Source of the DNA: Vibrio gazogenes | Lineage (GTDB): Bacteria; Pseudomonadota; Gammaproteobacteria; Enterobacterales; Vibrionaceae | Assembly: GCF_023920225.1 (NCBI RefSeq) | Contig: NZ_CP092587.1 | Location: forward strand, 1,674,001-1,738,000 | DNA length: 64,000 bases | Direction: 5' to 3' | Shown: one piece after another, positions 18,173 to 27,627 of the stretch | Numbering within the stretch: the first letter of the stretch is position 1 | How the letters are laid out: each line of letters begins with the position of its first letter | Notes under the pieces: model-generated | The model's input: only the letters and a program-made list of their open reading frames with translations | What the model was told of the DNA's origin: nothing | Database searches by the model: none | Translations under genes and position numbers: made by a program

Positions 18173-19270
18173 TTATCGTTTGTGACCCGTATGCAGTTTG
18201 TTTTCTAGCCAAATCGAATATCTCGACATGCCAAAACAAAAGACCCAGAACACTAACGCGACAAATGCATAACTTTCGGTGGAAAAACCAAGCCAATTCG
18301 GGTCGGTATTTGCTGCTTGACCGATACCAAGCACATCAAACATCCCGATGATGAGTACCAAACTGGTATCTTTAAATAGATCGATGAAGGTATTCACAAT
18401 CGAAGGAATGGTAATTTTCAGTGCCTGAGGCAAAATAATTAATCCCATCTTTTTGGAATAACTGAGCCCGAGTGAGTCTGCGGCTTCATACTGTCCTTTG
18501 GGAATCGCTTGTAAACCCCCGCGAATAACTTCGGCAATATAAGCGGCACTGAATAGCATGACACCAATCAGCGCTCGGACTAACTTGTCACTTTCTGAAC
18601 CGGCAGCCATGAATAGCGGGAGCATGACAGAGGCCATAAACAAAACGGTGATCAGCGGGACACCACGCCATACTTCAATATAAATGGTACAGAAGCTACG
18701 GATGACCGGCATATGAGAGCGTCGTCCGAGAGCAAGTAATACCCCAATGGGTAAGGATGCAACGATCCCGACTAAAGCCAGCACGAGAGTGACCAGAAGA
18801 CCGCCCCATTTATAGGTTTCAACGATGGGTAAGCCAAACCATGCACCATACAGCAGCCCAGCCATTAAGAGTGGGTAAATGGTTAACGTGAACAGTGCCA
18901 GCCAGCCACGTTTCGGTGTCTTCGGATAAGCCAGCAGAGCAACTAAAATGGCCAATGTGGCATAGAAAATCTGTGGTCGCCATAATTCACTTTCCGGATA
19001 AAAACCAAACATAAACTGATTGAAGCGGACATAAATCAACACCCAGCAGGCGCCTTGTTTTGAACAGGCTTCACGGCTTTGCCCGATCCAATCGGCTTTA
19101 ATCAGAGCCCAGTCAATGACATGGTATAATCCGGTGAATGCAAAGTAAGCGAGAATGAGCGTCAATACTGAATTGAAGACATTGCTGAACAAATGCTTGC
19201 GCATCCAGGCGATCGGGCCGCTGGTATTTGATGGTGGCGGCAGATCCGGTTGAAATTGATGTACTTTCAT
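18173..19270 (-). CDS. aapM: General L-amino acid ABC transporter, permease AapM
   Basis: The product has 365 residues from the ATG at 19270, which follows GGAGAG and starts 1 bp after the aapQ stop. The longer frame from 19291 overlaps aapQ and is less likely. The inner-membrane permease has a long N-terminal extension with extra helices, as in AapM, then the EAA loop region [22 protein letters not shown], given here as [10 protein letters not shown] plus ILPQAL. It pairs with AapQ. Confidence 0.9.
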   Translation of the reverse strand: MKVHQFQPDLPPPSNTSGPIAWMRKHLFSNVFNSVLTLILAYFAFTGLYHVIDWALIKADWIGQSREACSKQGACWVLIYVRFNQFMFGFYPESELWRPQIFYATLAILVALLAYPKTPKRGWLALFTLTIYPLLMAGLLYGAWFGLPIVETYKWGGLLVTLVLALVGIVASLPIGVLLALGRRSHMPVIRSFCTIYIEVWRGVPLITVLFMASVMLPLFMAAGSESDKLVRALIGVMLFSAAYIAEVIRGGLQAIPKGQYEAADSLGLSYSKKMGLIILPQALKITIPSIVNTFIDLFKDTSLVLIIGMFDVLGIGQAANTDPNWLGFSTESYAFVALVFWVFCFGMSRYSIWLENKLHTGHKR

Positions 19271-19271
19271 C

Positions 19272-20483
19272 TTATCTCTCCACCAAAGCAACTTTACGGT
19301 TATACGTGTTCATTAAAAATGAAGTAATCAGACTGATAGTTAGATAAACCGCCATCGTCATCGAAATCACTTCAATGGCTTGTCCCGTCTGGTTTAATGT
19401 CGTCCCGGCAAACACATTGATCAGGTCCGGGTAACCGATCGCAACAGCGAGTGAAGAGTTTTTCGTTAAGTTGAGATACTGGCTGGTTAACGGTGGAATG
19501 ATAATACGCATGGCCTGAGGGATAATAACCAATTTGAGAGTTCTCCGGCGAGGCAGACCTAGTGACATGGCGGCTTCGGTCTGACCATGGCTGACGGCAT
19601 TGATACCTGAGCGCACGATTTCTGCAATAAATGCCGCCGTATAGATACTGAGAGCAAGGAGTAGCGCAACGAATTCCGGAATAATCTCGATGCCGCCCTG
19701 AAAATTAAATCGTTGTAGAACAGGGTATTCCGCTGAAATTGGCATTCCCATCCAGAAGTAAGCAATCGCAGGCAGGCCGATAATCAGTCCGAGTGCAATA
19801 CTCAGTGTCGGTGTTTGTTGCCCTGTCACTTTTTGGCGATTACTGGCCCAGATCTTCACGCAGATAGTCGTGATTACTCCGAGAATAAATACTGTTAAGA
19901 CCAGACCACTTCCTGATGCAAAAATGGGCCTAGGAATAAATAAACCACTGACGTTAATAAAGACCGCGTCGCCGATAGAAAGGCTTTGTCTTTTTCCGGG
20001 CAAGGCCTGTAAGACGGAGAAGTACCAGAAAAGAATCTGTAACAGCAGCGGAATATTACGAAAGGTTTCAACATAAATTGCAGCCAAACGGCTGACAAGC
20101 CAGTTTGACGACAGGCGGGCAATCCCAATAATAAAGCCGAGTACCGTCGCAAGAAAAATACCAATGACCGAGACATACAAGGTATTCAGTAGACCGACAA
20201 CAAAGGTCCTGCCATATGTATCTGTATCGTTGTAATCGATCAGAGACTGACTTATCCCGAATCCTGCCGGTTGATCCAGAAAATTAAATCCAGTGGTAAT
20301 GCCGCGAGACTCTAGATTTGTCAGGGCATTATTCACAATCGTGTAAATAAAGAAGACCAGTGCCAAGATAGCAATTATCTGAAAGACGACTGACCGAAAC
20401 GTAGGATTATAGAATAAATGTGTCACTTTTTTTGTGGCAGACGTGTTGCCTGTTGAGGACACCGCGTTATTTTCAGGCTTCAT
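19272..20483 (-). CDS. aapQ: General L-amino acid ABC transporter, permease AapQ
   Basis: The product has 403 residues. A single N-terminal helix (about 32-52) and a large periplasmic region precede the HisM-type permease domain, which has ETFRNIPLLLQILFWY and the EAA loop AAMSLGLPRRR with IIPQAM. Together with AapM it forms the membrane channel. It starts 66 bp after aapJ. The long first periplasmic loop is characteristic of the AapQ/BztB group rather than GlnP. Confidence 0.92.
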   Translation of the reverse strand: MKPENNAVSSTGNTSATKKVTHLFYNPTFRSVVFQIIAILALVFFIYTIVNNALTNLESRGITTGFNFLDQPAGFGISQSLIDYNDTDTYGRTFVVGLLNTLYVSVIGIFLATVLGFIIGIARLSSNWLVSRLAAIYVETFRNIPLLLQILFWYFSVLQALPGKRQSLSIGDAVFINVSGLFIPRPIFASGSGLVLTVFILGVITTICVKIWASNRQKVTGQQTPTLSIALGLIIGLPAIAYFWMGMPISAEYPVLQRFNFQGGIEIIPEFVALLLALSIYTAAFIAEIVRSGINAVSHGQTEAAMSLGLPRRRTLKLVIIPQAMRIIIPPLTSQYLNLTKNSSLAVAIGYPDLINVFAGTTLNQTGQAIEVISMTMAVYLTISLITSFLMNTYNRKVALVER

Positions 20484-20549
20484 ACAACAATAACCTCAAG
20501 TCCATTTCCGACAAAGGGCGGATTGAACCGCCCGTTTTTAATATGATAA

Positions 20550-21581
20550 TTAGCGGATTGGTGGGGCATACATGAAGCCGCCCGCATTCCATAGTGCATT
20601 GACACCACGGGCAATTTTAAGCGGAGAGCCTGAACCAACGGAGCGCTCAAATACCTCGTCATAGTTTCCGACTTGTTTGACGATTTGATAACCCCAGTCG
20701 TCGCGGATACCCAGACCTGAGCCTTTCGGTCCATCCAAGCCCAAAATACGTGTAATGTTGGCATCCTTTGATTTCTTCATCTCATCAGCATTTTTTGATG
20801 TGATGCCATATTCTTCCGCATTGACTAATGCAAATAGTGTCCATTTGGCGACGTTAAACCACTTGTCATCATCTTGGCGGACAACGGGCCCCAGGGGTTC
20901 TTTAGAAATAATTTCCGGAAGTACAACGGCAGAACTTGGATCCTTGAGGTTGACACGGAGTGCATAAAGTTGAGACTGATCTGATGTCAGCACATCACAT
21001 CGGCCAGCATCGAAACCTTTAGCGGTTTGAGCGGATGTATCAAAGACGACCGGCTTATAAGACATACCATTTTTACGGAAGTAGTCGGCAAGGTTCAGCT
21101 CAGTGGTGGTTCCTGACTGAATACAAACGGAAGCACCATCAAGCTCTTTGGCACTTTTGACTCCGAGATTCTTTTTGACCATGAATCCTTGGCCATCATA
21201 GTAAGTCACGCCAACAAAATTGAGACCTAAAGCTGTATCGCGTTGCAGTGTCCATGTTGTATTACGAGAAAGGACATCAATTTCACCGGATTGTAATGCA
21301 GTGAAACGCTCCTTCGCAGTTAATGGTACAAATTTGACTTTTGTTTTGTCACCGAGAACGGCTGCGGCCAATGCTCGACAATATTCAACATCAATACCTT
21401 CCCATTCTCCTTTAGCATTGGGGTTGGAGAAACCGGGAAGCCCTGTACTGACACCACAAGTAACAACGCCATTTGAGAGCACTTTGTCAAGCGTACTCTC
21501 TGCTGCTGAAGCAGACTGAGCTGCAACCATTGCAGCTGATGCGACAGTGATTGAAGCAAGAATTTTGAGTGTGTTTGCCAT
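20550..21581 (-). CDS. aapJ: General L-amino acid ABC transporter, periplasmic binding protein
   Basis: The product is 343 residues. A signal peptide (about 1-27) ends at ASA-AES. The SBP_bac_3 domain opens with the family segment LDKVLSNGVVTCGVS and contains DVEYCRALAAAVLGD and the ARGVNALWNAGG-like tail. It binds a range of L-amino acids in the periplasm and delivers them to AapQM. It is the first gene of the operon, with 470 bp of non-coding DNA upstream. Confidence 0.92.
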   Translation of the reverse strand: MANTLKILASITVASAAMVAAQSASAAESTLDKVLSNGVVTCGVSTGLPGFSNPNAKGEWEGIDVEYCRALAAAVLGDKTKVKFVPLTAKERFTALQSGEIDVLSRNTTWTLQRDTALGLNFVGVTYYDGQGFMVKKNLGVKSAKELDGASVCIQSGTTTELNLADYFRKNGMSYKPVVFDTSAQTAKGFDAGRCDVLTSDQSQLYALRVNLKDPSSAVVLPEIISKEPLGPVVRQDDDKWFNVAKWTLFALVNAEEYGITSKNADEMKKSKDANITRILGLDGPKGSGLGIRDDWGYQIVKQVGNYDEVFERSVGSGSPLKIARGVNALWNAGGFMYAPPIR

Positions 21582-22053
21582 GAGTTTGTATCCTTCCAGT
21601 ATGAATCATTCAAATGTCATCAGCGATTCCTGACACAAGTAATTCATTTTGTATTTATTTGTTCTGGCGGTTGAAACCGCTATTTGTCAGAACGCTATTC
21701 CATTTTCAGTAACAATCGTCTGTAAGCATCGGTAGAGATTAGGTTTTTCTCTAATTTCTAATCAAAGGAATTATCATGTAATCTCAAGCCGAGCCTGCAT
21801 TTAAGCATGGACAATTGTTATTTAAATGTAAATAGTGCAATCAAGTTCGATCATAGTGCAACTGTGTATATGTATATTTATCAAATGATTTCTTGAATTT
21901 TTGTTTTTCATTTTTGTTTATATTTGGTTCTTTAATCTAGTTTTCGGTGTTAATTTAATCAATAATTCCCGTGGTTTCATATAATTCAAGCAGGGTTGCA
22001 CTTTTTTGGGTTGAAGGTCTTGTTATAGTTGTTAATTTGAGGTTGTAAATGTT
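21582..22053. promoter_or_regulatory. Divergent control region between aapJ and the siroheme synthase gene
   Basis: This 472-bp region has no gene. The 9-mer ATAGTGCAA is repeated directly at 21832-21840 and 21853-21861, 21 bp apart, which puts both on one face of the helix. The related inverted core TTGCAC is at 21996. These may bind a regulator of the amino-acid transporter; no factor is identified. Confidence 0.35.
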
Positions 22054-23004
22054 ATGCAATATTTTCCACTGTTTATGGATTTAACTGAAAGGGCTGTTTT
22101 AGTCGTTGGAGGAGGAGAAGTTGCAAGTAGAAAAACTGAAGCTTTGGTCAGAGTCGGTGCTCGAGTGACTATCTTGTCTCCAGCGATTTCCGAGTCACTC
22201 CAAGTGTTGTGGCATGATGATGCGATTCAATGGATTGAGCAACGCTATGATAGTGCTTTTCTGACTCGTAATTATGTTCAGGTTTGGGCAACGACTGATC
22301 ATGCTTCCTTGAACCACCAGATTTATGCGGATGCCAAATTACTCGGATTACAGGTCAATGTTGTTGATGATCAACCTTATTGTGATTTTATTACGCCAGC
22401 GATGATTGATCGCGGACAAATCCAAGTGGCTATTTCCAGTGGTGGTGCTTCTCCGGTGTTGGTGCGTAACATTCGTGAGTCAATTGAAGCGGTTTTGGCA
22501 CAGAATTTACGCGTTCTTGCGCAGTTTTGTGGTGAAAAGCGAGAGCATCTGAAAGCAAAACGACCGGATGTTAACGCCCGTCGCCGTTTCTGGGAGTCTT
22601 TCTTGGCGGATCCGATTGTCAAAGAAACGCATGATCCGGCAGTATTAGAGCAAATCTATCAGCGTTATATTGCAGCGCCCGGGCTGACAGTTCGAGAAGT
22701 GATGTGGGTGGTTTGTGATGCGGATGTGGAATTGCTACCGATGAAAGCCGTGCGTTTTATGCAGCAATCTGAGCAAGTGCTTTACCATCGAAATATCCCT
22801 GCGGAAGGACTTGATTTATGTCGCCGTGATGCAGAAAGAACGGTGTTTGATAGTCGGCCCCAATTACAAGGTTTACTGACGAAAGCCAGAGAAAAAAATC
22901 TTAACCTCTGCATCATGGTAACCACCGCTGATTTTCAGAGCGTTGCTGATCTGAAAATGAAAGGGGAACGTCAGTTTGGTAGTGGATTTTATCAGAGTGA
23001 ATGA
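22054..23004 (+). CDS. cysG: Siroheme synthase, precorrin-2 dehydrogenase/ferrochelatase with vestigial methyltransferase tail
   Basis: The protein is 316 residues. The N-terminal CysG_A domain (about 1-150) has the NAD loop VLVVGGGEVASRK and the VDDQPYCDFITPAMI and AISSGGASPVL segments. A CysG dimerisation region follows (about 150-210). It would oxidise precorrin-2 and insert iron to make siroheme for sulfite/nitrite reductases. The tail (about 220-270) resembles only the beginning of the SUMT domain (LLPMKAVRFMQQSEQVLYHR, then CRRDAER), but the SAM-binding GAGPGD motif is replaced by VCDADV, and the remaining about 200 residues are absent. Uroporphyrinogen methylation must come from another gene. 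Confidence 0.85.
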   Translation: MQYFPLFMDLTERAVLVVGGGEVASRKTEALVRVGARVTILSPAISESLQVLWHDDAIQWIEQRYDSAFLTRNYVQVWATTDHASLNHQIYADAKLLGLQVNVVDDQPYCDFITPAMIDRGQIQVAISSGGASPVLVRNIRESIEAVLAQNLRVLAQFCGEKREHLKAKRPDVNARRRFWESFLADPIVKETHDPAVLEQIYQRYIAAPGLTVREVMWVVCDADVELLPMKAVRFMQQSEQVLYHRNIPAEGLDLCRRDAERTVFDSRPQLQGLLTKAREKNLNLCIMVTTADFQSVADLKMKGERQFGSGFYQSE

Positions 23005-23092
23005 CAGTTGAAATTCACTGTGATCGGCTCAATCAAAATCTCACGTGCTTGTGATATACTGCGCCGCAATTAACAAATGAGAGTTATTTCCT

Positions 23093-23449
23093 ATGAGTGT
23101 AAAAGAGCAAAGCCAGCAATTGAAGAATCGATTGGACAAATGTAAACATAAGCTGGAAGCAGCCAGATCTCGGGGGGATAATGAGATGATCACCCAGTTT
23201 ACGGATGAAATCGACGCGTTGAGTAAACAGATCAATGCATTGAAAAGTAAGCAGGAATACGATTTAAATAAAGAACGCAAAAGATTGTCGGATTTACCTT
23301 TTTCCCGGGAAATTACGCGTGAGGAACAAGCCGATATCGGTAAGCTGAAGAAATCCGTTAAAGGGTTGGTTCTTGTTCACCCGACGACTAAATTAGGCAA
23401 GGCGATGCGTCTTGAGGTGATGACCGGTTTTGCGCCTCGCCAGTTCTAA
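23093..23449 (+). CDS. yibL: YibL family ribosome-associated protein
   Basis: The 118-residue protein is highly charged, with a predicted coiled coil over about residues 5-65 (KEQSQQLKNRLDKCKHKLEA). Its C-terminal half (VHPTTKLGKAMRLEV, FAPRQF) matches YibL of gamma-proteobacteria, which co-purifies with ribosomes and has no settled function. GAGAG precedes the ATG. It is convergent with yajQ. Confidence 0.9.
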   Translation: MSVKEQSQQLKNRLDKCKHKLEAARSRGDNEMITQFTDEIDALSKQINALKSKQEYDLNKERKRLSDLPFSREITREEQADIGKLKKSVKGLVLVHPTTKLGKAMRLEVMTGFAPRQF

Positions 23450-23474
23450 CGGCAGCAGCGTTTGGTTGAGAATG

Positions 23475-23499
23475 CAGGGCTCGTGATACGCGAGCCCTG
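23475..23499. terminator. Hairpin between convergent yibL and yajQ
   Basis: CAGGGCTCG and CGAGCCCTG form a perfect 9-bp stem around TGATACG. It sits between two convergent genes. The T-run is weak on both sides, so termination efficiency is uncertain. Confidence 0.6.
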
Positions 23500-23539
23500 T
23501 ATAGTTAAACCACTTGTTTATCTAACCCTATCGGGTTTG

Positions 23540-24022
23540 TTAGTCTCTGAAGTTGTCGAACTGAAATGGCTGACCAAAATCTTCTGAGCGGATAAAGGCA
23601 ATGACACTCTGTAGGTCGTCTCGTTTTTTACCCGTGACACGAATTTTATCTCCTTGAATTGAGGCTTGGACTTTGAGTTTCTGATCTTTAATGCTTTTGA
23701 CTATTTTTTTGGCCAGCAGTGTCTCGATTCCTTGTTTGAATAAAACATCCTGATGCCAGTATTTACCCGACTGACTGGCTGTTTGAGACGCCATCGCATT
23801 CCCGTCGACTTCACGTTTTGCCAGATTCGCTCGTAAAATATCACGCATCTGTTTCAACTGAAAATCACCTTCAGCAGATAGGGTGACAACTTCGTCTTTC
23901 AATGCAAAACTGGCTTCAACATTTCGAAAGTCGAAGCGAGTCGATAGTTCACGGTTTGCATTATCAACAGCATTTTTTAATTCAACGGTGTCAATTTCTG
24001 ACACAATGTCAAAAGAAGGCAT
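23540..24022 (-). CDS. yajQ: YajQ family nucleotide-binding protein
   Basis: The 160-residue protein starts [21 protein letters not shown] and has two ferredoxin-like repeats, with [22 protein letters not shown] in the second half, given here in short. Xanthomonas homologues bind cyclic di-GMP; others bind nucleotides or RNA. It is full length. The start lies 18 bp after the aroH-like stop, so the two may be co-transcribed. Confidence 0.92.
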   Translation of the reverse strand: MPSFDIVSEIDTVELKNAVDNANRELSTRFDFRNVEASFALKDEVVTLSAEGDFQLKQMRDILRANLAKREVDGNAMASQTASQSGKYWHQDVLFKQGIETLLAKKIVKSIKDQKLKVQASIQGDKIRVTGKKRDDLQSVIAFIRSEDFGQPFQFDNFRD

Positions 24023-24040
24023 GGGGAAAGCTCCTTGTTC

Positions 24041-25114
24041 TTATCGTTTGTTGTTATTTCTGTCTTGTATCGCAGCGTTCAGTTGGGTGATCATCTGCTC
24101 GGTATCTGCCCAGCTCAGGCATGGGTCGGTAATCGACATGCCATATGTCAGTTGGTCAAGCGAGGCAATTGGCTGCTGACCTTCTTCGATGAAACTCTCG
24201 GCCATAATTCCCGCAATTTGATCACTTCCGCGACGAATTTGCTGGCAGATATCTTCAGCAACGGTCAACTGACGTTTATGTTGTTTCTGGCAGTTCGCAT
24301 GGCTGAAATCGATGACAACCCGCGGAGACAAATGGTGTGATTCTAATTGAGCACAAGCTTGTTGAACAGACTGGCTGTCAAAGTTCGGCCCGTTTTCACC
24401 ACCGCGAAGAATGACATGTCCATAAGGATTGCCACTGGTTCGGTAAACGGTCATTCGACCTTGCCGATCCGGCGAGTAAAAATAATGGGACGATTTGGCA
24501 GCTCGAATTGCATCAACTGCAACTTTGACATTGCCGTTGGTCGCATTTTTGAAACCGACGGGGCAGGATAGTGCCGAAGCCATTTCCCGATGAATTTGAG
24601 ATTCTGTCGTTCTGGCTCCGATGGCTCCCCAAGAGATCAGATCGGCAATGTATTGACCGGTAATCATATCCAGAAATTCAGTTGCAGTTGGCAATCCAAG
24701 TTGATTAATCGCCAGTAAGACTTCACGAGCTTTGCTTAATCCTTCTTCGAGTGCATAACGACCATCCAGATACGGGTCCGTGATTAATCCTTTCCAACCG
24801 ACAACAGTCCTCGGTTTTTCAAAGTAGGTCCGCATCACAATCAGTAAATTATCCGCATAACGCTCGCGAAGAACATTCAAGCGTTGTGCGTAATCCAGAG
24901 CGGCCTTCGGGTCATGAATCGAGCATGGGCCGGTGATGACTAAAAGCCGATGATCTCTACCATGTAAAATGGCTTCGATTTCATGGCGACTTTGTGAAAT
25001 ATGCTGGCCAACGGCAGCACTGACAGGAGACTGTGATCGCAATTGTTCGGGGGTTGGCATATGCCCTAAAGGCTCTGTTCTTAATTCGTCGGTTTTCATA
25101 TGATTTAATTTCAT
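24041..25114 (-). CDS. aroH: 3-deoxy-7-phosphoheptulonate (DAHP) synthase, AroH-like
   Basis: This is the first enzyme of the shikimate pathway, condensing PEP and erythrose-4-phosphate. The 357 residues carry the type I signatures ITGPCSIHD, MRTYFEKPRT, GARTTESQ, KNATNGN and DFSHANCQKQH. The sequence is closest in my recollection to E. coli AroH, the Trp-sensitive form (TDELRT start, SITDPCLSW near the end), but feedback type cannot be proven by eye. Its ATG overlaps the stop of the upstream membrane-protein gene by 4 bp. Confidence 0.9.
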   Translation of the reverse strand: MKLNHMKTDELRTEPLGHMPTPEQLRSQSPVSAAVGQHISQSRHEIEAILHGRDHRLLVITGPCSIHDPKAALDYAQRLNVLRERYADNLLIVMRTYFEKPRTVVGWKGLITDPYLDGRYALEEGLSKAREVLLAINQLGLPTATEFLDMITGQYIADLISWGAIGARTTESQIHREMASALSCPVGFKNATNGNVKVAVDAIRAAKSSHYFYSPDRQGRMTVYRTSGNPYGHVILRGGENGPNFDSQSVQQACAQLESHHLSPRVVIDFSHANCQKQHKRQLTVAEDICQQIRRGSDQIAGIMAESFIEEGQQPIASLDQLTYGMSITDPCLSWADTEQMITQLNAAIQDRNNNKR

Positions 25115-26475
25115 TCCAGTTCGTTAGATGTCAGCTCAATTGGTTCAATCGCGACTATCTTGCTGCGGTTGAGTACCACCTTCCAGCGATAGTAAATTGG
25201 CTCATCAATATGATTATCCTGTTTGATAATGAGGTTAAACAGGTGGCGTTTTTCAATTTTTTCGCGGCTAACTTGGCCGTTGTTTAAGCGGTAGACACGG
25301 TATGTATCTTTATCGAAAAGTCGCGTAATTTCACGAAAGTCAAAATAGATGGTTTCTCGAGTTTCTTCGTAACCGCTCATAAAACGTGACGTTGACATTT
25401 CCGTTTCAGAGCGGTAACTAATGACTTGCTCTTCCCGTTGAACAATCCGCTTTTTACGGATGCGTTGAATACGATCGGGAAGGTTGCTAATCGTCTGGTA
25501 ATTCAACCACTCATATTTTTGACCGATCTGCTTTCCTGTACTGGGATCGTAGTAACGTCTTTTCCATTTCGGTTTGCCTTTACGGAGCCAGCGCCAGAGC
25601 ATATCTTTCAAATCATCTTTAAATATTTCTCTTAGCGCATAAATAAAAGACATCGCAATAATAAACGAAGCGGTAATCTCTCCCCAGTAATCACGAGCAA
25701 AAACAACCATCATCGTGACAAACAGCATTACGAAACCTGTGGCGATACCTTTCACGATACGGCGAATATTATTGCCCAAGGCGATCAATGTTTCTTTCAG
25801 AATGACAGGGTGCTCAATCAGGCGACGTAACAGACGCATTTTATTACTAATACGTGTAATGTCCTGGGTGGCTTGATCCGAGTTATAGTGATGCAGTGCT
25901 CGGTGTGCCTGTTCCTTCTCTGCCAGAATGATCAGACGATCTTTAATCGTTTTGTACTCACTGTCCCGGGTTAAATGAGCGACCAGAGAAAGAAATTTTT
26001 GTTCGGTATACCAAGAGAGATAGTTATCAATATTGGTGTAATACCGTTTGAGCGTTTCTTCATAAGGAATGGTACGCCTGAGTCGGCGGAGGATGTCTAA
26101 CGTCAGTTCAACGACATTATCGATCTCGGTTTCAGTGACGTTGTCACTATCATGAAGTAGATTGCCGACCGCATTGTCGAGCGCCATCACATACTGGTAA
26201 GCAAACAGACTCAAACTAATTCGATATTGCGTGGATGATAGTCTGCCTCGCTGAGCAAGACGGCTATGAATCAATGGCAGGAGATGTTTATCACTGTAAT
26301 AGGCGCGTTTTTGGGTCAGACAATTGTAATATAGGTCTGTCTCAGGCATCAGATCTTGATTGAGTCCGATCTCTCCCGGTACGAACAGATACATTTCCAG
26401 GCTGGAAAGTTTACTTTTTGACATCTCATGGGATATTTTCAACGTAATTGCATCATGTTTGCTAACCTTGATCAA
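25111..26475 (-). CDS. Conserved hypothetical membrane protein
   Basis: I do not recognise this 454-residue protein. It starts with TTG: GGAGG lies 7 nt upstream of it, while the first ATG, 17 codons later, has no such site. The N-terminal 240 residues are soluble, mixed charge, with heptad-like runs (LRRLRRTIPYEETLKRYYTNI). Two adjacent hydrophobic helices follow (about 245-285, TGFVMLFVTMMVVFA and ITASFIIAMSFIYAL). The C-terminal 170 residues are very basic (KGKPKWKRRYYD, IRKKRIVQREEQ). Its stop overlaps the aroH-like start, so it leads a two- or three-gene unit. No enzymatic motif was seen. Confidence 0.75.
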   Translation of the reverse strand: MIKVSKHDAITLKISHEMSKSKLSSLEMYLFVPGEIGLNQDLMPETDLYYNCLTQKRAYYSDKHLLPLIHSRLAQRGRLSSTQYRISLSLFAYQYVMALDNAVGNLLHDSDNVTETEIDNVVELTLDILRRLRRTIPYEETLKRYYTNIDNYLSWYTEQKFLSLVAHLTRDSEYKTIKDRLIILAEKEQAHRALHHYNSDQATQDITRISNKMRLLRRLIEHPVILKETLIALGNNIRRIVKGIATGFVMLFVTMMVVFARDYWGEITASFIIAMSFIYALREIFKDDLKDMLWRWLRKGKPKWKRRYYDPSTGKQIGQKYEWLNYQTISNLPDRIQRIRKKRIVQREEQVISYRSETEMSTSRFMSGYEETRETIYFDFREITRLFDKDTYRVYRLNNGQVSREKIEKRHLFNLIIKQDNHIDEPIYYRWKVVLNRSKIVAIEPIELTSNELE

Positions 26476-26624
26476 ACTTGTCCCTCCGGTAAACGCATCT
26501 TTATTCCTGAATCAGCGCAAGTGACATTAATCCTGACGTTGACTCAGTATATATTTGTAAATGGTAGAGAAAGGATATCAGAGATCGCGTATAATCTCTG
26601 CAAATTTGAGATGAGAGCTATTTG

Positions 26625-27470
26625 ATGATTAATATTGGACAAATCAATCAGCTAGAGATTTTACGGGAAACGGACTTTGGTGTGTTTCTCGATGCCAAAG
26701 ATTATGGCACGGTCATGTTGCCGAAGAAGCTGATGCGTCAACCGGTTGAGATTGGTGCATCAGTGGATGTTTTTTTGTATTTCGATTCTGACAGTCAGCT
26801 TGCAGCAACAACGGAAACGCCGGTTGCTTGTGTTGGTGAATGGGGCATGATGAAAGTGGTTGGTGTCAATCAAACGGGTGCTTTTGTCAATTGGGGAATT
26901 CATGAGAAAGATCTATTGATTCCTTTTAGTGAACAGCGTGGACGGCTTACCGCTGAACAATCCATTTTGGTTTATGTTTATATAGATAAAGCCTCCGGAC
27001 GGATTGTCGGGACAACGAAATTCAATAAGTGGCTGGATAAAACACCGGCTTCGTATACCCTGAATCAGAAAGTTGATTTGTTGGTCGCAGAACGTTCCGC
27101 TTTGGGATACAAAGTGATCATCAATGGCCAACACTGGGGAATGCTGTTTCAGTCGGATGTCTTTGGCAAAGTGTTTGTCGGTAAAAAACTGAAAGGGTTT
27201 GTGAAACAGATTCGTGATGATGGCAAAATTGACATTTCCCTGCAAAAGCTTGGTGTTGCAAAACTTGATGAATTGAGTGGCAAAATTATAGAGCAGCTCC
27301 GTCAAAAAGGTGGTTTTTTGCCGCTGGGGGATAAGTCTTCACCAGAAGCAATTTTCGACGCTTTCCGGACCAGTAAAGGTACCTATAAAAAGACAATTGG
27401 CCAGCTTTATAAACAAGGTATGATTGAGATTGAAGCCAATGGTATTCGATTGGTTGATGATGCTGAATAA
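26625..27470 (+). CDS. cvfB: S1-like RNA-binding protein, CvfB family
   Basis: The 281-residue product resembles CvfB/YitL, with tandem S1-type beta-barrels (TDFGVFLDAKDYGTVMLPKK, then GAFVNWGIHEKDLLIPFSEQ) and a C-terminal winged-helix (EAIFDAFRTSKGTYKKTIGQ). In Staphylococcus the family affects virulence gene expression; its bacterial role is otherwise poorly defined. I use the ATG at 26625; a TTG lies one codon earlier. It is divergent from the membrane-protein gene and has its own terminator. Confidence 0.85.
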   Translation: MINIGQINQLEILRETDFGVFLDAKDYGTVMLPKKLMRQPVEIGASVDVFLYFDSDSQLAATTETPVACVGEWGMMKVVGVNQTGAFVNWGIHEKDLLIPFSEQRGRLTAEQSILVYVYIDKASGRIVGTTKFNKWLDKTPASYTLNQKVDLLVAERSALGYKVIINGQHWGMLFQSDVFGKVFVGKKLKGFVKQIRDDGKIDISLQKLGVAKLDELSGKIIEQLRQKGGFLPLGDKSSPEAIFDAFRTSKGTYKKTIGQLYKQGMIEIEANGIRLVDDAE

Positions 27471-27503
27471 ACGCATCGAATCTTAAGTGTTTGCTGTAAA
27501 ATT

Positions 27504-27536
27504 AAGCCCGATCCAGCGTTGGTATCGGGCTTTTTA
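27504..27536 (+). terminator. Terminator of the cvfB-like gene
   Basis: AAGCCCGAT and ATCGGGCTT form a perfect 9-bp stem around an 11-nt loop, followed by TTTT. It lies 34 bp after the stop. Confidence 0.9.
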
Positions 27537-27563
27537 TATGGAACTGATGTGAGTTAACTTGAA

Positions 27564-27627
27564 TGTCAGTTAAAATCGATGTCCGTTAAAACAGACGTTT
27601 ATTAAAACAGACATGCGTTAAAACAAA
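27564..27627. repeat. Four tandem 16-nt repeats at the rsmF 3' end
   Basis: Four consecutive 16-nt units share the core GTTAAAAC(A/G)GA: TGTCAGTTAAAATCGA, TGTCCGTTAAAACAGA, CGTTTATTAAAACAGA and CATGCGTTAAAACAAA. The last unit contains the rsmF stop codon (TAA on the minus strand). The array lies between two convergent genes. Confidence 0.75.

Noticed and set aside
21980..22005. Possible sigma-54 promoter at the TTGCAC core
   Set aside because: The matching TGGCAC element at the required spacing is absent on both strands.
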